A stretch of DNA of 64,000 bases from the NCBI GenBank assembly GCA_008360955.1, contig LUCM01008245.1, positions 348,140 to 412,139 of the forward strand, given 5' to 3'. Both the position numbers and the translations under genes were made by a program. Below the pieces are notes generated by a model. That model saw only the letters and a list, made by a program, of their open reading frames with translations, had not been told where the DNA came from and ran no database searches. Numbering within the stretch: position 1 is the first letter of the stretch; the number at the start of each line of letters is the position of its first letter. Source of the DNA: Fasciolopsis buskii. Lineage: Eukaryota; Platyhelminthes; Trematoda; Plagiorchiida; Fasciolidae. Positions 25,784 to 36,900 of the stretch are shown here, one piece after another.

Positions 25784-26150
25784 TGATATCCGTGTTGTGT
25801 GACTATGCACGGATGGAGTGATCTAGTGAGTAACGTGGAGGTCAGAAATCTAGTATTAGTTACCAACTCTGAGAACACCTTATCTCAGCGTATGAAACTT
25901 AGTAGACTGAGTCGGCTGGGTCACGCGTTGCGTATGGCGAACATTCGTCTACCATATAGTGCCCTATTTTGAGATCCTCTCAAACGATGCGGCAACGTGG
26001 AATGAGAAAATGTACAGCGAACTTAGTTAAAGTATGTGTCTCACGTCTTCGTGGTTGGGGTCCGAAAGACTCGTCAACTAGCTGACTGGAGACGCTGAAG
26101 GATATGGCAATGAACCGTGAACAATGACGATCGTATTTTCCTTTTTTATC
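25765..26150 (+). pseudogene. RTE reverse transcriptase C-terminal relic
   Basis: Translation gives VSNVEVRNLVL, then LSRLSRLGHALRMANIRLPY and, in later frames, a W-R-R-x-R-I-W-Q segment. This corresponds to the C-terminal end of RTE proteins (V-S-N-x-E-V-R, R-L-x-W-L-G-H-V-L-R-M, L-P-x-R-A-L-F, W-x-x-T-L-R-D-M). The same terminal region is seen in the copies ending at 54470 and 58269. Confidence 0.7.
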
Positions 26151-27159
26151 GAATCAGAATGATTGGAAGATTGCGTTTGTACAGTTAGACTGTGGTTCTT
26201 GTGTTGGTTATTGCGACATTCTCATGTTTGCCTATCTGTGTAGGTCCGCTCCCTGTTTCGCTTGGATGTTCAGTCTCTTTATAGAAACATGTAACTCTGG
26301 GGAAAATGTAGCGGCCACAGTGTCTTAATTTGCTATTTAATGTTGAAGGATGGTGGTGATGTTTTCATTTAGTAAAAAGAGGTTTTGTGCTGGTTCGGCT
26401 TGTTTATTCATGCTGGAGTGACTGGAGATGGATGATACCGGTCCAGAGGCAGCACTGACTGAGTGGAGAGTAGACAGTATTTGGGTGTTACTCAACAAAT
26501 CAGTGTATGTGCCTTATAAAGTGCTTGAACTGTTTCCCTGCAAACGCTTTAAATCCAGTGGTGATTTACACGTACAAGTTAAAGGAACAAACGTAGCTTC
26601 ACTCATAACTAGGTTTCTCGCTGAATTCATGATGCAGGCGCTGGACGATATGTAGATAATAGCTTCACTGATTTCAAACGCACAAGTTCAATAATCAACA
26701 TCTTCAGAAGCACTTATCATGGCTATGGAGAGGGATGGGAAACTGGTTTTTCGGCACGTATTATTCAGAGGAGTCTCCGAGGGCACATCAGACACGGTAG
26801 CATAATGGTAGCGAACACTAGGACGCAAAAGAAATGGGAATACACGAGAACAACTTGATCCATGACCGATACCGATTGTCAAGAGCGTTGAGACTTTAGC
26901 GGGCAGGGTAAAAAGACATCTGGGATTCACCAGGGAAAGAAGTTGATTCTTAACAAATACTAATAAACGAATGTGGAGAAGCGCTTCTGCGAAAATCAGC
27001 CACAGAAGATTTACACATGAAAATTAGGGCGGCTTCAGACCCGAAAGGGATCATATCAATCAAGTACTAGCAGTAAAACAAGATTTAGAGCACAAATACA
27101 CGTCCTGCAAGCCGATCATATCTGCTTTGATCGGAAATCCAAGTTGGATACGCACACTG
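26151..27159. other. No recognisable gene
   Basis: Short frames on both strands carry no recognised motif. The first part may be the untranslated tail of the preceding LINE. Confidence 0.4.
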
Positions 27160-27556
27160 CGCATATAAAAAGCAAATCTGCCTGTTACCACTTTGAGGCA
27201 CTTGTGGCATCCGCGTCGTATGTTACTAATCATCAAAAATCCAGTGCAGACTGGCAATTAAGCCTGCTCATAGACCCGGCAAGTTCGAAAGGACCTGCGC
27301 TGACTATGTTGAGTCATTTGTGTCTGGAGCCACTCGTATGGAAATGGTGACAACATGTTGATAGTGACGAAGTACGAAGAAGAGTATTTGGGTTTGACTG
27401 TGCATCAATGAAAGGAATTGTTTCTCTACGTCCATTGTGATAGCTAGGTCACGTCCTGCGAATGCCCACCCACCGTCTATCTCATTGCACTTCATTCGCG
27501 CTCGCCGGACGGTGCGGTGGATAAACGATGAGTTTGAAAACGTATACCTCCAGTTT
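27160..27556 (-). mobile_element. Penelope-like element 3' end, cut off by assembly gap
   Basis: These 397 bases match 31019-31415 without any length change; by eye the only difference is position 27178 (c) against 31037 (t). The matched part at 31 kb is the 3' end of PLE copy B, which gives the identity of this piece. The match begins sharply at 27160 and ends exactly at the N run, so the true extent is hidden by the gap. It is either a very recent duplicate insertion or an assembly artefact. Confidence 0.7.
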
Positions 27557-27566
27557 NNNNNNNNNN
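27557..27566. other. Assembly gap (10 N)
   Basis: Ten consecutive N bases. The run is probably of arbitrary length, so distances and continuity across it should not be trusted. Confidence 0.95.
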
Positions 27567-29156
27567 GAGGAGATACACTGCTCTGTACACAAAAACTTAC
27601 AGACCAAAATTAATCCACTCCCCACGGTCTGTTCACTTTCTATCCTATAACTCCAGATTCGATTAAGTTACACCCAATGGCTACACAGACTTTCCATCCG
27701 TTATAATAATGCTCGAGCACAAAAAGCCTACTACGTCATCGTCGCGCCGCTGGTTGCCATGACGCGGCAGTTTACATTCAGATTACTTTGTACTCCTGGG
27801 ATAGAAGAAACCGCAATTGTAGGTCAACGTAGGCGACGTGGTCAAGGAATGATACAACTAGCCGACGAGGAAATTATAACAGCCTTGCTCCGATGGTCCG
27901 AAATAACAACAGAGAATATGCCTGTATCTTAAAACTACCCAAGCGCTGGAAAATTGAACTCGTATACCTGTCAATATGTAAATCAATCGAGAGAAAATTC
28001 TTACCCATACCCGTGGGCGTCTCGGCTCATCTTGATACGTATAGTTTCTAGCAATAGTGCATACACAGTTCCTCCGATAAACCTTACTGTTACAAATCAA
28101 AAGTTTGTAGACGAAATAATTCGCTGTGAAGTGAATTTACCTACGGTACAGAGAACCTAAGTGATTCAAGCCATGGAGAGCTTCAATTTATCCCCATTGC
28201 AAATGGAATGATTATATTCAGTCTTTTTAAATCATGATAACACTCCCTCATCAAATCTTCACCCTAGATGACCGAAAACACTTGCATCTGCCATGCCCTG
28301 TAAACCCCGACCCATAAATGTGAAACAGTACAAAAAATATTTAGAGAGACCAACATCTAATCTATAGTCCTGCATAAGGATCTCTGGTGCGAACCGTCCA
28401 TTTACTATCACTCACCGAAAACAATTAGCCTCCCATGTGAAATAGCTTTCCCAGCGGTTTTTTTCGATTTTCAAATAACCGAATACCCGAATCGTGCCTT
28501 GGCTGTCATTTTCACCGCGTTCACTCGCCGGCCTCTGTCTAATGCTTGCGTTCAGCCCCCCCCCCTTTTCTTCAGATTTGTGTCAACAAGAGCAAGAAAT
28601 AGCCCGTTGTCTTAAACGTAAAGGTGCCCGACTTACGGTGCACAGACGATTTTGTGCATACCGCGGCAAACAGATCAAGGTACTGCATATTTCCCTCGAC
28701 AGCCCTGAGTGTCAATGTGGCTGTTTGGGTTGCGTTTCGCTACTTCCGAACATATGCTACAGAGTTAAATAACCGGCACGACCACGCTTGGCGTGGTTAG
28801 TGAGTTCCTTATTTACATATTAGGTATCATCACTATGTGGTATATATGGACGTGTCGTACCTATTGTTTTTCGACGAATATGTTTTGAAGACCTTCCGCT
28901 GCCTTATACCCGCATTCAATTTGCTCACCGAAGCAGGAAGAAAAAAGGTTGTATATGGGAGACGAAAATTGGAGTAAGGGAAAATTGCTGTCCTATTCAA
29001 ATAAATTGTGGCTTATTTCAGGCGCGGTAGGCATTAGTAATCTCATTTCGGGCCTTCTCAAGTTTATTCTTGTTGCGGAATATATATATATATATATATG
29101 TATTGATTCATTCGCTGAATGGTGCAGAAAGTGGAAAAAACCATCCTGGCTGACAT
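27567..29156. other. No recognisable gene
   Basis: Frames at 28494-28772 and 28949-29164 plus are open but carry no motif. A C homopolymer of about ten bases lies near 28557. An AT microsatellite precedes the PLE. Confidence 0.4.
29080..29099. repeat. (TA)n microsatellite
   Basis: About ten uninterrupted TA units, directly upstream of PLE copy A. Confidence 0.9.
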
Positions 29157-31018
29157 CAAACTAAAACTGTGGCTGCGCTATGTTGTTGACAGTCTTAATC
29201 ATAAACAATCTAAACTAAAAAGAAAATGTCACTATCATCAACGGAAAGTCTTCATTGGTAATTAAGTTCACAATGAGACTTGGACATACGAATATCTGCG
29301 TTTCTCAGACATCCGTGCTCGTACACGGCAAATATAGGCCACATTGGAAATCACCGATGCCGCAAAAACACGCACAGTTGACGATTAGGGCAGATGAAAA
29401 TACCTACAATTCAAAGAACCCAATCGACTGCAACCTAGGATTCAGAGAGCACAACCCGCTGTAATACTGTTTCGAATGTTATCTGCTCACGACCAACACG
29501 AAACTTCGTCAGACGAAAGCACCATCGAAGACGAGTACCGAGAGATGAACACACGAACAGACCAAAACTTCGAACCGTCCCCGTCAATCAGAAACTGTAT
29601 CTCTGAAAATGAACAACAAAAAATGTGCTCAAGCCCATGGGATTTGAAGTGTGCATAGGCAACCAGAACCCTAGCCGAGGAATCTATCGAATACCAGAGC
29701 ATCCGAAATCTGACAAGAATCGAATAACAGTTTTTCAATCAAATCGAACCGTAAAGACTGCGAAACACGTAACATCGGACAGAACCAAAAGAAACTCGGA
29801 CGCGATTCACCGAGCATCATTGAGCAGGAAAAAGGCCGATCCACATCTCCTAATTTCAGTCACGAAGACCGGGGAGTACACAAGTTCATTTTCAAAAACG
29901 TGAGCGATTCCCGACGCCTGAGATATGAACATAAACTATCGCAATAGGAATCCTCAAATAGGGGCACTCCATCGGAAAGATCGGTCAAACCAACAGCACT
30001 ATCGATCCGTACCACACCTAACACCCATCGATACGGTCACGGGACCAATCAGACACAAACCAGTGAGGAACGCGACGCATGCATATATACCCACAACATG
30101 TACCAAACACAAAAGACAGTGAACAACGCCAACTGGGCAGCATCCCCACGCGTACACTTCACCCCAGAGCAGAAGCCAGCACAACGACCTAACAGACTGA
30201 GTGACCCCATTTGAATCGGTACCGAGAAGACTCACGAAACACTCGTCCACACGATATCATGAGCACGATGAACCAATCTGCGGGTGTTATAAAACGTTTA
30301 ACAGTCAAAATCTGCCCAACTCAGATGGGCAAAAACACCATCCTATGAATCTGAGTTACGAGAATAGACCCTATCCTAAGGACGTGCTAATCTATGTATG
30401 TGCATGTATTCACGAATCATCGTAAAAAACGTAGTGCAGAAAATGACGAATGGAAAATGATGCTAATAAAGAAGCATAACAAAAATAATAATATAGGTAC
30501 TCAGTTGGGCACAAAGAAGGATAGGTAGGTTAGAAAATTAACACATTTTTGTAAGTTTTTATCACGGGTATTCTTAGTTTTGTTTGTTCTTTGTTTATTG
30601 TTGTTATTGCGTGGAAGAAGAGAAAGATATGGCCGACCACCTTACGTTTCCACAACAAGATTGACCGCTCGGGACCCCGATTTCGAAGCCATATCCCCAG
30701 AGCTTCTCCAGACAGCAGATTATTCGCGTGTCGTTTTGCGTTCCTCATGTTGCGTCCCACGATAAACGGCCGCAAACGAGGTATACGCTTTATCAGAACT
30801 CATCGTTTATCCACCCGCACCGTCCGGCGAGCGCGAAATGAAGTGCAATGAGAATAGACGGTGGGGGGCATTACGCAGGACGTGACCTAGCTATCACAAA
30901 GGACGTAGCAGAAAACAATTCCTTTCATTGATGCACAGTCAACACCCAAACTACTCCTTCTTCGAATCGTCACTATCACACATGTTGTCACCAAATTCAT
31001 ACGAAGTGGCCCCAAGAC
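29157..31018 (+). mobile_element. Penelope-like element, copy A (decayed)
   Basis: The copy starts with CTAAAACTGTGGCTGCGCTA, which also starts copy B on the other strand, and runs through an RT C-terminal part (VIKFTMRLGHT), a GIY-YIG nuclease relic near 29750-29910 (DCETRNIGQN, QKKLGRDS, HEDRGVHKFIFKN), a hammerhead-like segment near 30265-30295 and a 3' region ending at 31018. Many stops and shifts are present. It is the left arm of an inverted repeat with copy B, from which it differs at many positions, so the two are old relative to each other. Confidence 0.7.
30265..30295 (+). ncRNA. Decayed hammerhead-like motif, PLE copy A
   Basis: It stands at the same place in the element as the motifs at 31866-31896 and 38409-38439. 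The core boxes are mutated (ACGATGA for CTGATGA, AAAA for GAAA) but the distance between them is the same 19 bases. It is not expected to be active. Confidence 0.35.
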
Positions 31019-31865
31019 CGCATATAAAAAGCAAATTTGCCTGTTACCACTTTGAGGCACTTGTGGCATCCGCGTCGTATGTTACTAATCATCAAAAATC
31101 CAGTGCAGACTGGCAATTAAGCCTGCTCATAGACCCGGCAAGTTCGAAAGGACCTGCGCTGACTATGTTGAGTCATTTGTGTCTGGAGCCACTCGTATGG
31201 AAATGGTGACAACATGTTGATAGTGACGAAGTACGAAGAAGAGTATTTGGGTTTGACTGTGCATCAATGAAAGGAATTGTTTCTCTACGTCCATTGTGAT
31301 AGCTAGGTCACGTCCTGCGAATGCCCACCCACCGTCTATCTCATTGCACTTCATTCGCGCTCGCCGGACGGTGCGGTGGATAAACGATGAGTTTGAAAAC
31401 GTATACCTCCAGTTTGGCCGTCTTATCGTGGACCAAACAGGAACGCAAACGACACCGAAAATCGCTGGTTGGAGACCCTGGCGGATATGGCTCGAAATCG
31501 GGGTCGGTAGCGTCAATCTTGTTTGGAACGGTGTGGTGGCCCTCATCTTTCTTCTTCTTCCACGTATAACAAAACAATAAACAAAGAACAAACAAACAAG
31601 AATACCGTGATAAAACTTACAAAAAGTGTTTAATTTTCTAACCTCCTATCCCTTGCTTTGCCCACTGAGTACCATTATTATTATTATTGTTATTATTATT
31701 ATTACCATCATTATTCCATCGTCATTTTTTGGCACTACGTTTGTACGAGATTCGTGAATACATGCACATACATAGATAGCACCTTAGAGAAGGGTCTTTC
31801 TCGTAACTCAGATTCAATAGGATGGTGTTGATTTGCCCACTGAGTTGGGCAATTTGATTGTAAAC

Positions 31866-31896
31866 GTTTTATAACCACCCGAGATGGTATCATCAG
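31866..31896 (-). ncRNA. Hammerhead-like motif, PLE copy B
   Basis: On the minus strand CTGATGA (31896-31890) is followed by a stem-loop region of 19 bases containing ACCA and TGGT, then AAAAC. The first core box is perfect; the second has A in place of the G of GAAA, a change expected to abolish cleavage. Spacing equals that of the better-preserved copy at 38409-38439. Confidence 0.45.
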
Positions 31897-32199
31897 TGCT
31901 ATGATATTGTGGCGAGTGTCTGGTCTTCCTCGACCGATTAAATGGGTCACTCAGTCTTTGGTCGGTGTTGACTGGTTGCTCTGGGTGAAGTGGTACGGTG
32001 GAGATGCTGCCCAGTTGCGTTGTTCACCTGTCTTTTGGTGACATGTTGTGGGATGAATCAGCGTCCGTTCCCACTGGTTTGTGCTGATTGGTCCCGTGAC
32101 CGGATCGATGGCTTTAGGTAGTACGGATCGACGTCTGTTTACCGATCTTTCCGAGGAGTGCCCAGCTTTGAGGAATTCCTTCGAATGTTTTGTTCTATC

Positions 32200-32634
32200 T
32201 CAGGCGACGATCCTCACGTTTTTGAAATTGAACTTGTGACCTCCCCGGTCTTCGTGAACTGAAATTAGAGAGAGTGGATCGTGCCTTTTTCCTGCCAATT
32301 GATGCTCGTGAATCCGCGTCCCGAGTTTCTTTCTGGTCTGTCCCGTGTACCGTGTTTCGCAGTCTTTACGGTCGATTTGATGAAAAACGTTAATTCGATT
32401 CTTGTCAGATTTCGGTCCTCTGGTATTCGATAGAATCCTCGGTAGGGTTCTTGTTGGCCTATGCACCACTTCAATCCCATGGGGCTTGAGCAATTTTGTT
32501 GTCATTTCAGAGATACGTTTGATGCACGGCGGGACGGTTCGAGTTTTGGTCTGTTCGGTGATCATCTCTCGGTACCGTCTTCCGATGGTGCTTCGTCTGA
32601 CGAAGTTTCGTGTGTGGTCGTTGAGCAGAAACAT
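32200..32634 (-). pseudogene. PLE GIY-YIG endonuclease with RT tail, copy B
   Basis: One frame stays open for 144 codons. The last 70 residues contain NVFHQIDRKDCETRYTGQT, RKKLGTRIHEHQLAGKRHD, SLISVHEDRGGHKFNFKN. This is the GIY-YIG fold of Penelope-like elements: K-D-C-x-x-x-Y-x-G-x-T for the nuclease motif, then the catalytic arginine and glutamate in R-I-H-E-H. The first motif is intact except that the initial G-I-Y part is changed to V-F-H. Upstream frames (32845-32507) carry the RT end in another phase, so the full ORF is broken. Confidence 0.75.
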
Positions 32635-32942
32635 TCGAAACAGTACTACAGCGGGATTGTGCTCTCCTGAAAAGTGTCCTGGTGCAGCTCGAGTGGTTGC
32701 TTTGAAATTGTAGGATTTGATCTGTGTGCGTGTTTTTGCGGCATACGGATGATTTCAATGTGCCTATATTTGCCCGTGTGACGAGCACGTCTAGAAACGG
32801 CAGACTATCGTCATGTCCAGTCTCCATGATGAACTTAATTACCATGAAGACTCCGTTGATGATAGTGAAATTTTCGTTTTAGTTTAGATTGTTTAATGAT
32901 TACGAACGTGTCAACAACATAGCGCAGCCACAGTTTTAGTTT

Positions 32943-33910
32943 NAATATTCATGGATTCGTGTCCCGAGTTTCTTTCCGGCTTGTCCAGTGTATTGTTTGT
33001 GGCAGTCTTTGCAGTCGATTTGATGGACATCGTTAATTCGATTCTTGTCAGTTGCCGGTTCTTTGGTCTTCTATAGAATCTTTCGTAGGGTTCTTGTTGG
33101 CTTGTGCGCCACTTCAATTCCATGGGGCCTGAGTAACCTTGTTGTCATTTCAGAGATGTCTTATGTAAGGCGTACGGTTGGTGTTTTTGTCTGTTGGGCG
33201 ATCGTCTTTCAGTACTGTTTTTTTTGTTGGTGCTTCGTCTGATGAAGCTTCATGTGTACCCGTTACGCAGTAGCAGTTGAAATAGATGTTTTTTCCTTGT
33301 TTTCCTCGCTCCGCAGTGCCGCAGTGGGATTGTTTTTTTGAAAGGTGTCTTGATGCAGCTTCTCTTGTGACAACTTGGGTGTTTGCTTTGAAATTGTAGG
33401 ATTTGATCTATGTGCGTGTTTTTTGATATACAGATGTTTCCAATGTTCCTGTATTTGTCCGAGTGTTGAGCACGTCTAGAAGCGTTAGATTGTTGTTATG
33501 TTCTATCTTCATAGTGAACTTGATTTCCGTGAAAACTCTGTTGATGATAGTGAAAGTTCGTCGTAGTTCAGATCGTTTACTGATTATGAATGTGTTGTCA
33601 ACATAGCTCAGCCACAATTTTGATTTGTTGTCTCTGCAATGAAGCCCGATATTGGTGAGCCCATTTGGGTTCTCTTCTTTTGTTCATAAAACGTACCCTC
33701 ACACTTGAAGTATATTCGCGGGCACAGTTCTAATAATTTGCATGCGCTGCTGGACTTCAGTTGTTCGCTCCATTGGTGTCTGCGTTGCCAAATCTAAGGA
33801 TATTGATGTGAAAAGAGGCACGACTTCGAAGGAGATTATGATTTAATCTTCTTCAATATTTATGTATTTCTTTTCCAGCTTGAGCTGGTGACTACTTTGG
33901 TCAACAAGCC
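32943..33910 (-). mobile_element. Penelope-like element, copy D (truncated, tandem)
   Basis: The copy lies directly upstream of copy B on the same strand and is cut at the N at 32943 inside its nuclease domain. It carries RT motifs in order: ISFEVVPLFTSIS (first catalytic box, usually S-F-D-V-V-S-L-F-T-S-I), YFKCEGTFYEQ, TQMGSPISGFIAE and SYVDNTFIIS (Y-V-D-D-T-F box). These lie in at least two frames. The GIY-YIG start HQIDCKDCHKQYTGQAGKK follows at about 33030-32950. Head-to-tail tandem copies are typical of PLEs. Confidence 0.75.
33290..33900 (-). pseudogene. PLE reverse transcriptase relic, copy D
   Basis: The best RT segment of this cluster. The first catalytic box has E for D (SFEVV) and the second has N for the second D (YVDN), so both metal-binding sites are damaged. 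The block MGSPISGFIAE is intact. After the Y-V-D-N box come EIKFTMKIEHNNNLTLLDVL and TGTLETSVYQK, the usual RT thumb region before the nuclease linker. Confidence 0.75.
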
Positions 33911-36900
33911 TCAAGCTTTGGAATCGGCTGGCGAGCAGATAAGCTAGGAATTTAGTCGCTAACCCATTTTCACTACTATGTGTTCTTCAGTCGTGACACA
34001 TTACGAGTTTGCAAGAAAGATCAGAGTGAGACTTAATCATAATACTCTGAGGCACGTTTTGCTGGAAATCGTGTCTGAATAAGCAATGGCAATCGATCGA
34101 CCCGCCACTATCCAGTGATTTTTTGATCATTTTGTTTTGGCATCCAGTAACTCCACGGTGAAATTGTTTTCACCCCATACTCCAACTTTCGCGTCAGTAC
34201 ACAACGCGCATTTTGGATAAGATCAAGATTCAGTCCGTGATACGATTTTATTTGACGCATACCCTCGACTCAAGTGGGATTTCATCTGAATTACGTCAGA
34301 TTAAAAGAAAACCACTCCACTCAGGGTAACCTGTTTACTAAACTGTGATAGTGATACGCAGGGCTTTCGCATGAATTGTTGTCTTCTAATTTTCTATTCT
34401 TACAGAATCAAGACAATATCTTCATCATCACGACGGCAAAATTTCCCCTATCGTGATGCATTCTCTTCTAATCCTTTAGCAAGACTTCTTTTTATTCGTG
34501 TGAGAGTGAACAACTTGGGCGGGAATAGGAAGCGAGGGCAACTTTTTCAAGGAACTTCGCTCCAGAAATGTCCATTGCGTAAGTGGTTTTCAGGCCACTG
34601 GTATGCATCCACTAACAAAATCAGCGAGTTGTCATATTAGGGCGCTCAACATTTCCTACAACTGTGCAGGATAATTATATTCTGTTCCATTACTTCATGT
34701 CCGCTAACACCTAGAGCGTTTAGATGTTGCTCGATAATGGTGCATGAAATACCGATAATAATATGTAGTAGACACCTATATGCAAACATTGACAGTCTCC
34801 GGATATCTGTGAGCCGCGACCATGTTTTTGAGTCATGTGGCAAAATCCATCTTACCGGTGCTGTGAAAACTCGTTCAAATATTTTGAATAAGACAGTTGT
34901 CTATCTGTGCAAGTAGTACTATCACTGTTCTCGCATGAAGTTGCTAAAGGGCGCTTATTTGGGAACAGTTTGCTTTTGGTTGTGTCTATAGGGTCTAACC
35001 GACCTTTTGTATGATATAGAGTGACGATAGGGAGGTAGTAATCCGGAATTGGGATGGAAGAACAGATAAGCAAAACAAAGTACATTCGAATAGAAGCTAA
35101 GAGGCAAAACCACCTGCTGTCGTATGAGTATAGAATATCGGGGAACTTAAAGAGTTACACCTGGAGAGGAGTTATTTCGCGAATCGGCCCTGACGAAGGT
35201 TCCAAGTGTTCTCCTGCTAGTAGTGGCCGGTTATATATATTCCACTTTATGGTGAGCAAATGGTCGCCAGTTTTAGGATCAAAAGCAATCGCTTTTTTGA
35301 TATGTATAGGCGCTTGTTAGATCAGCGAGTGAGAGGGAACATATCATGTGAATACCAAGCTGCTTATGCATCCAGGTTGAGCGCTTGCATGATTGGACCA
35401 CTCAGGGGATCACAGTACGTTAGGTTTACATAATTGCAAAAAAACCGGGACTTGCTATGGGGGAGAAATCTGTGCTCTTACTGCAGCGTTGAGAAATGAT
35501 CTTTCAAAACCGAAATGTATCGGAGAAATTGAAGGTCCATTTGAAACTAAGGATAATAGTTACTTTTCGCTTGTAAACAATCCCAAGGGAAGCCTACCCA
35601 AAGCATCCCAAAACTTGATTCGCCGTTTCGAACGTGCTGTGTTATTGATTAGTACGCTTGGATTTTTTTATTGTAAAACTGTAAAGTCCGCTCTGATACC
35701 GTGTTGGGAATCGTTGATCGATCCAATCTCCACAGCGGTATCGTTTGTTTCCGTTAGCAAAGGAGTTTTATGTCCAGCAGAAGCATCGAGTATTTATGGG
35801 TCCGTATCTGCGACTTTGTAATTATCATTAGTTTCAGCGGTTTTCTTGAACAGTTCCTGGTTTCATCTTCTGCGTTTGTCGGGACCCGTAAGCGGTCGAT
35901 GAAAATCATATTGTTGGAAAGCTAAGCCGCCAACTATTAGTTGACTGATTCGCTTATCGGTCGCCTTGGTTCCGTAGCCCAATTACAGTTGAACGTTTTC
36001 CCGCCTGGGTCGCCCCATCGAAGATTGATCATACTTTTCCGAACCATCCATCCACAGCCATTGATTGTTGTCTTCGCAATGGTGATTTATTTTCTTATGA
36101 TTGCCAATAACGACCAATTCGGCGTCGTCCCAAACACATTTTATCAAGGCAACAATGCACTCCCTCATAAGTTCAGGATGCCAGATAGTCACAGAACCTA
36201 CCTACTTAGATAACTTCTAAAGTCAAAACGCAGCTAGAGACAGGCAGCACTTAATGATGAATATATTTTTGTCTCAGTGAGTGATTAGAAAATGATATAT
36301 CATGGCTGAAAATTGTCATGGTGGGTGCGAAATTTTTGCCGCAGCGCTCATTTATGATCAAGTTACGGTCATTTCTACTCGCGGATTTAGTGCTTGTTTA
36401 CAATACTGCAGATTATCTCCAGGTCACCTATTTTCTTTGGCCAGATGATGGCCGAGGAATTGGTCAGTGGCATGGTGAAAAGGCCGAAAAATCTTAGTTA
36501 ATGAACTTCATCGAATGCATACTAAAATTCCCTCCCTTGGGATGATTTGAGAGATTAGGAGACTAGTGGATATCACAACCGGTGGCTTAACCTCACTCGA
36601 ACTTCGTCTGCGTTATTTTTGCGCAATAATTTGCCTTCTACTTGCTAACTTTTCCTGTTTTTCAGCAGCCAAGAACAGCAGAGTAGCACGAGTTCAATTA
36701 CTGTAAAATCTGAGCCAAGTAGGAGTAATTTCGATTTCACTTTGTCAGTATTTGTCTGTATCGTTTCCGCTGTTAACACATTCCCAGATCATAAGCAACA
36801 ACACAAACCCATTACAAACAGCGCAAGACGTGCATTTGGATTGTACACTTCCTGGTATATCTTCGAATATTCTGCCATTCTAATTCGAAAGCTATATGTG

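Larger units (their letters stand above)
24829..26150 (+). mobile_element. RTE-like LINE with RT core deleted
   Basis: The endonuclease half of a trematode-type RTE LINE is joined almost directly to the last part of its reverse transcriptase. The join is near 25745-25765, where the endonuclease/linker frame gives way to VFD, the start of the conserved C-terminal V-F-D-H-R-C-L segment. Some 1.5-2 kb of RT, including all catalytic motifs, is missing. This is a non-autonomous deletion derivative, further damaged by stops. Confidence 0.7.
31019..32942 (-). mobile_element. Penelope-like element, copy B
   Basis: Read on the minus strand, copy B begins at the single N at 32943, where it abuts copy D. 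It then has the end of the RT (VIKFIMETGH, DSLPFLDVLVT, RKNTHTDQILQFQSNH), a GIY-YIG endonuclease, a hammerhead-like motif, and a 3' region that finishes at 31019. The boundary at 31019 is supported by the duplicate at 27160, which starts at the same base. It lies tail to tail with copy A. Confidence 0.75.
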
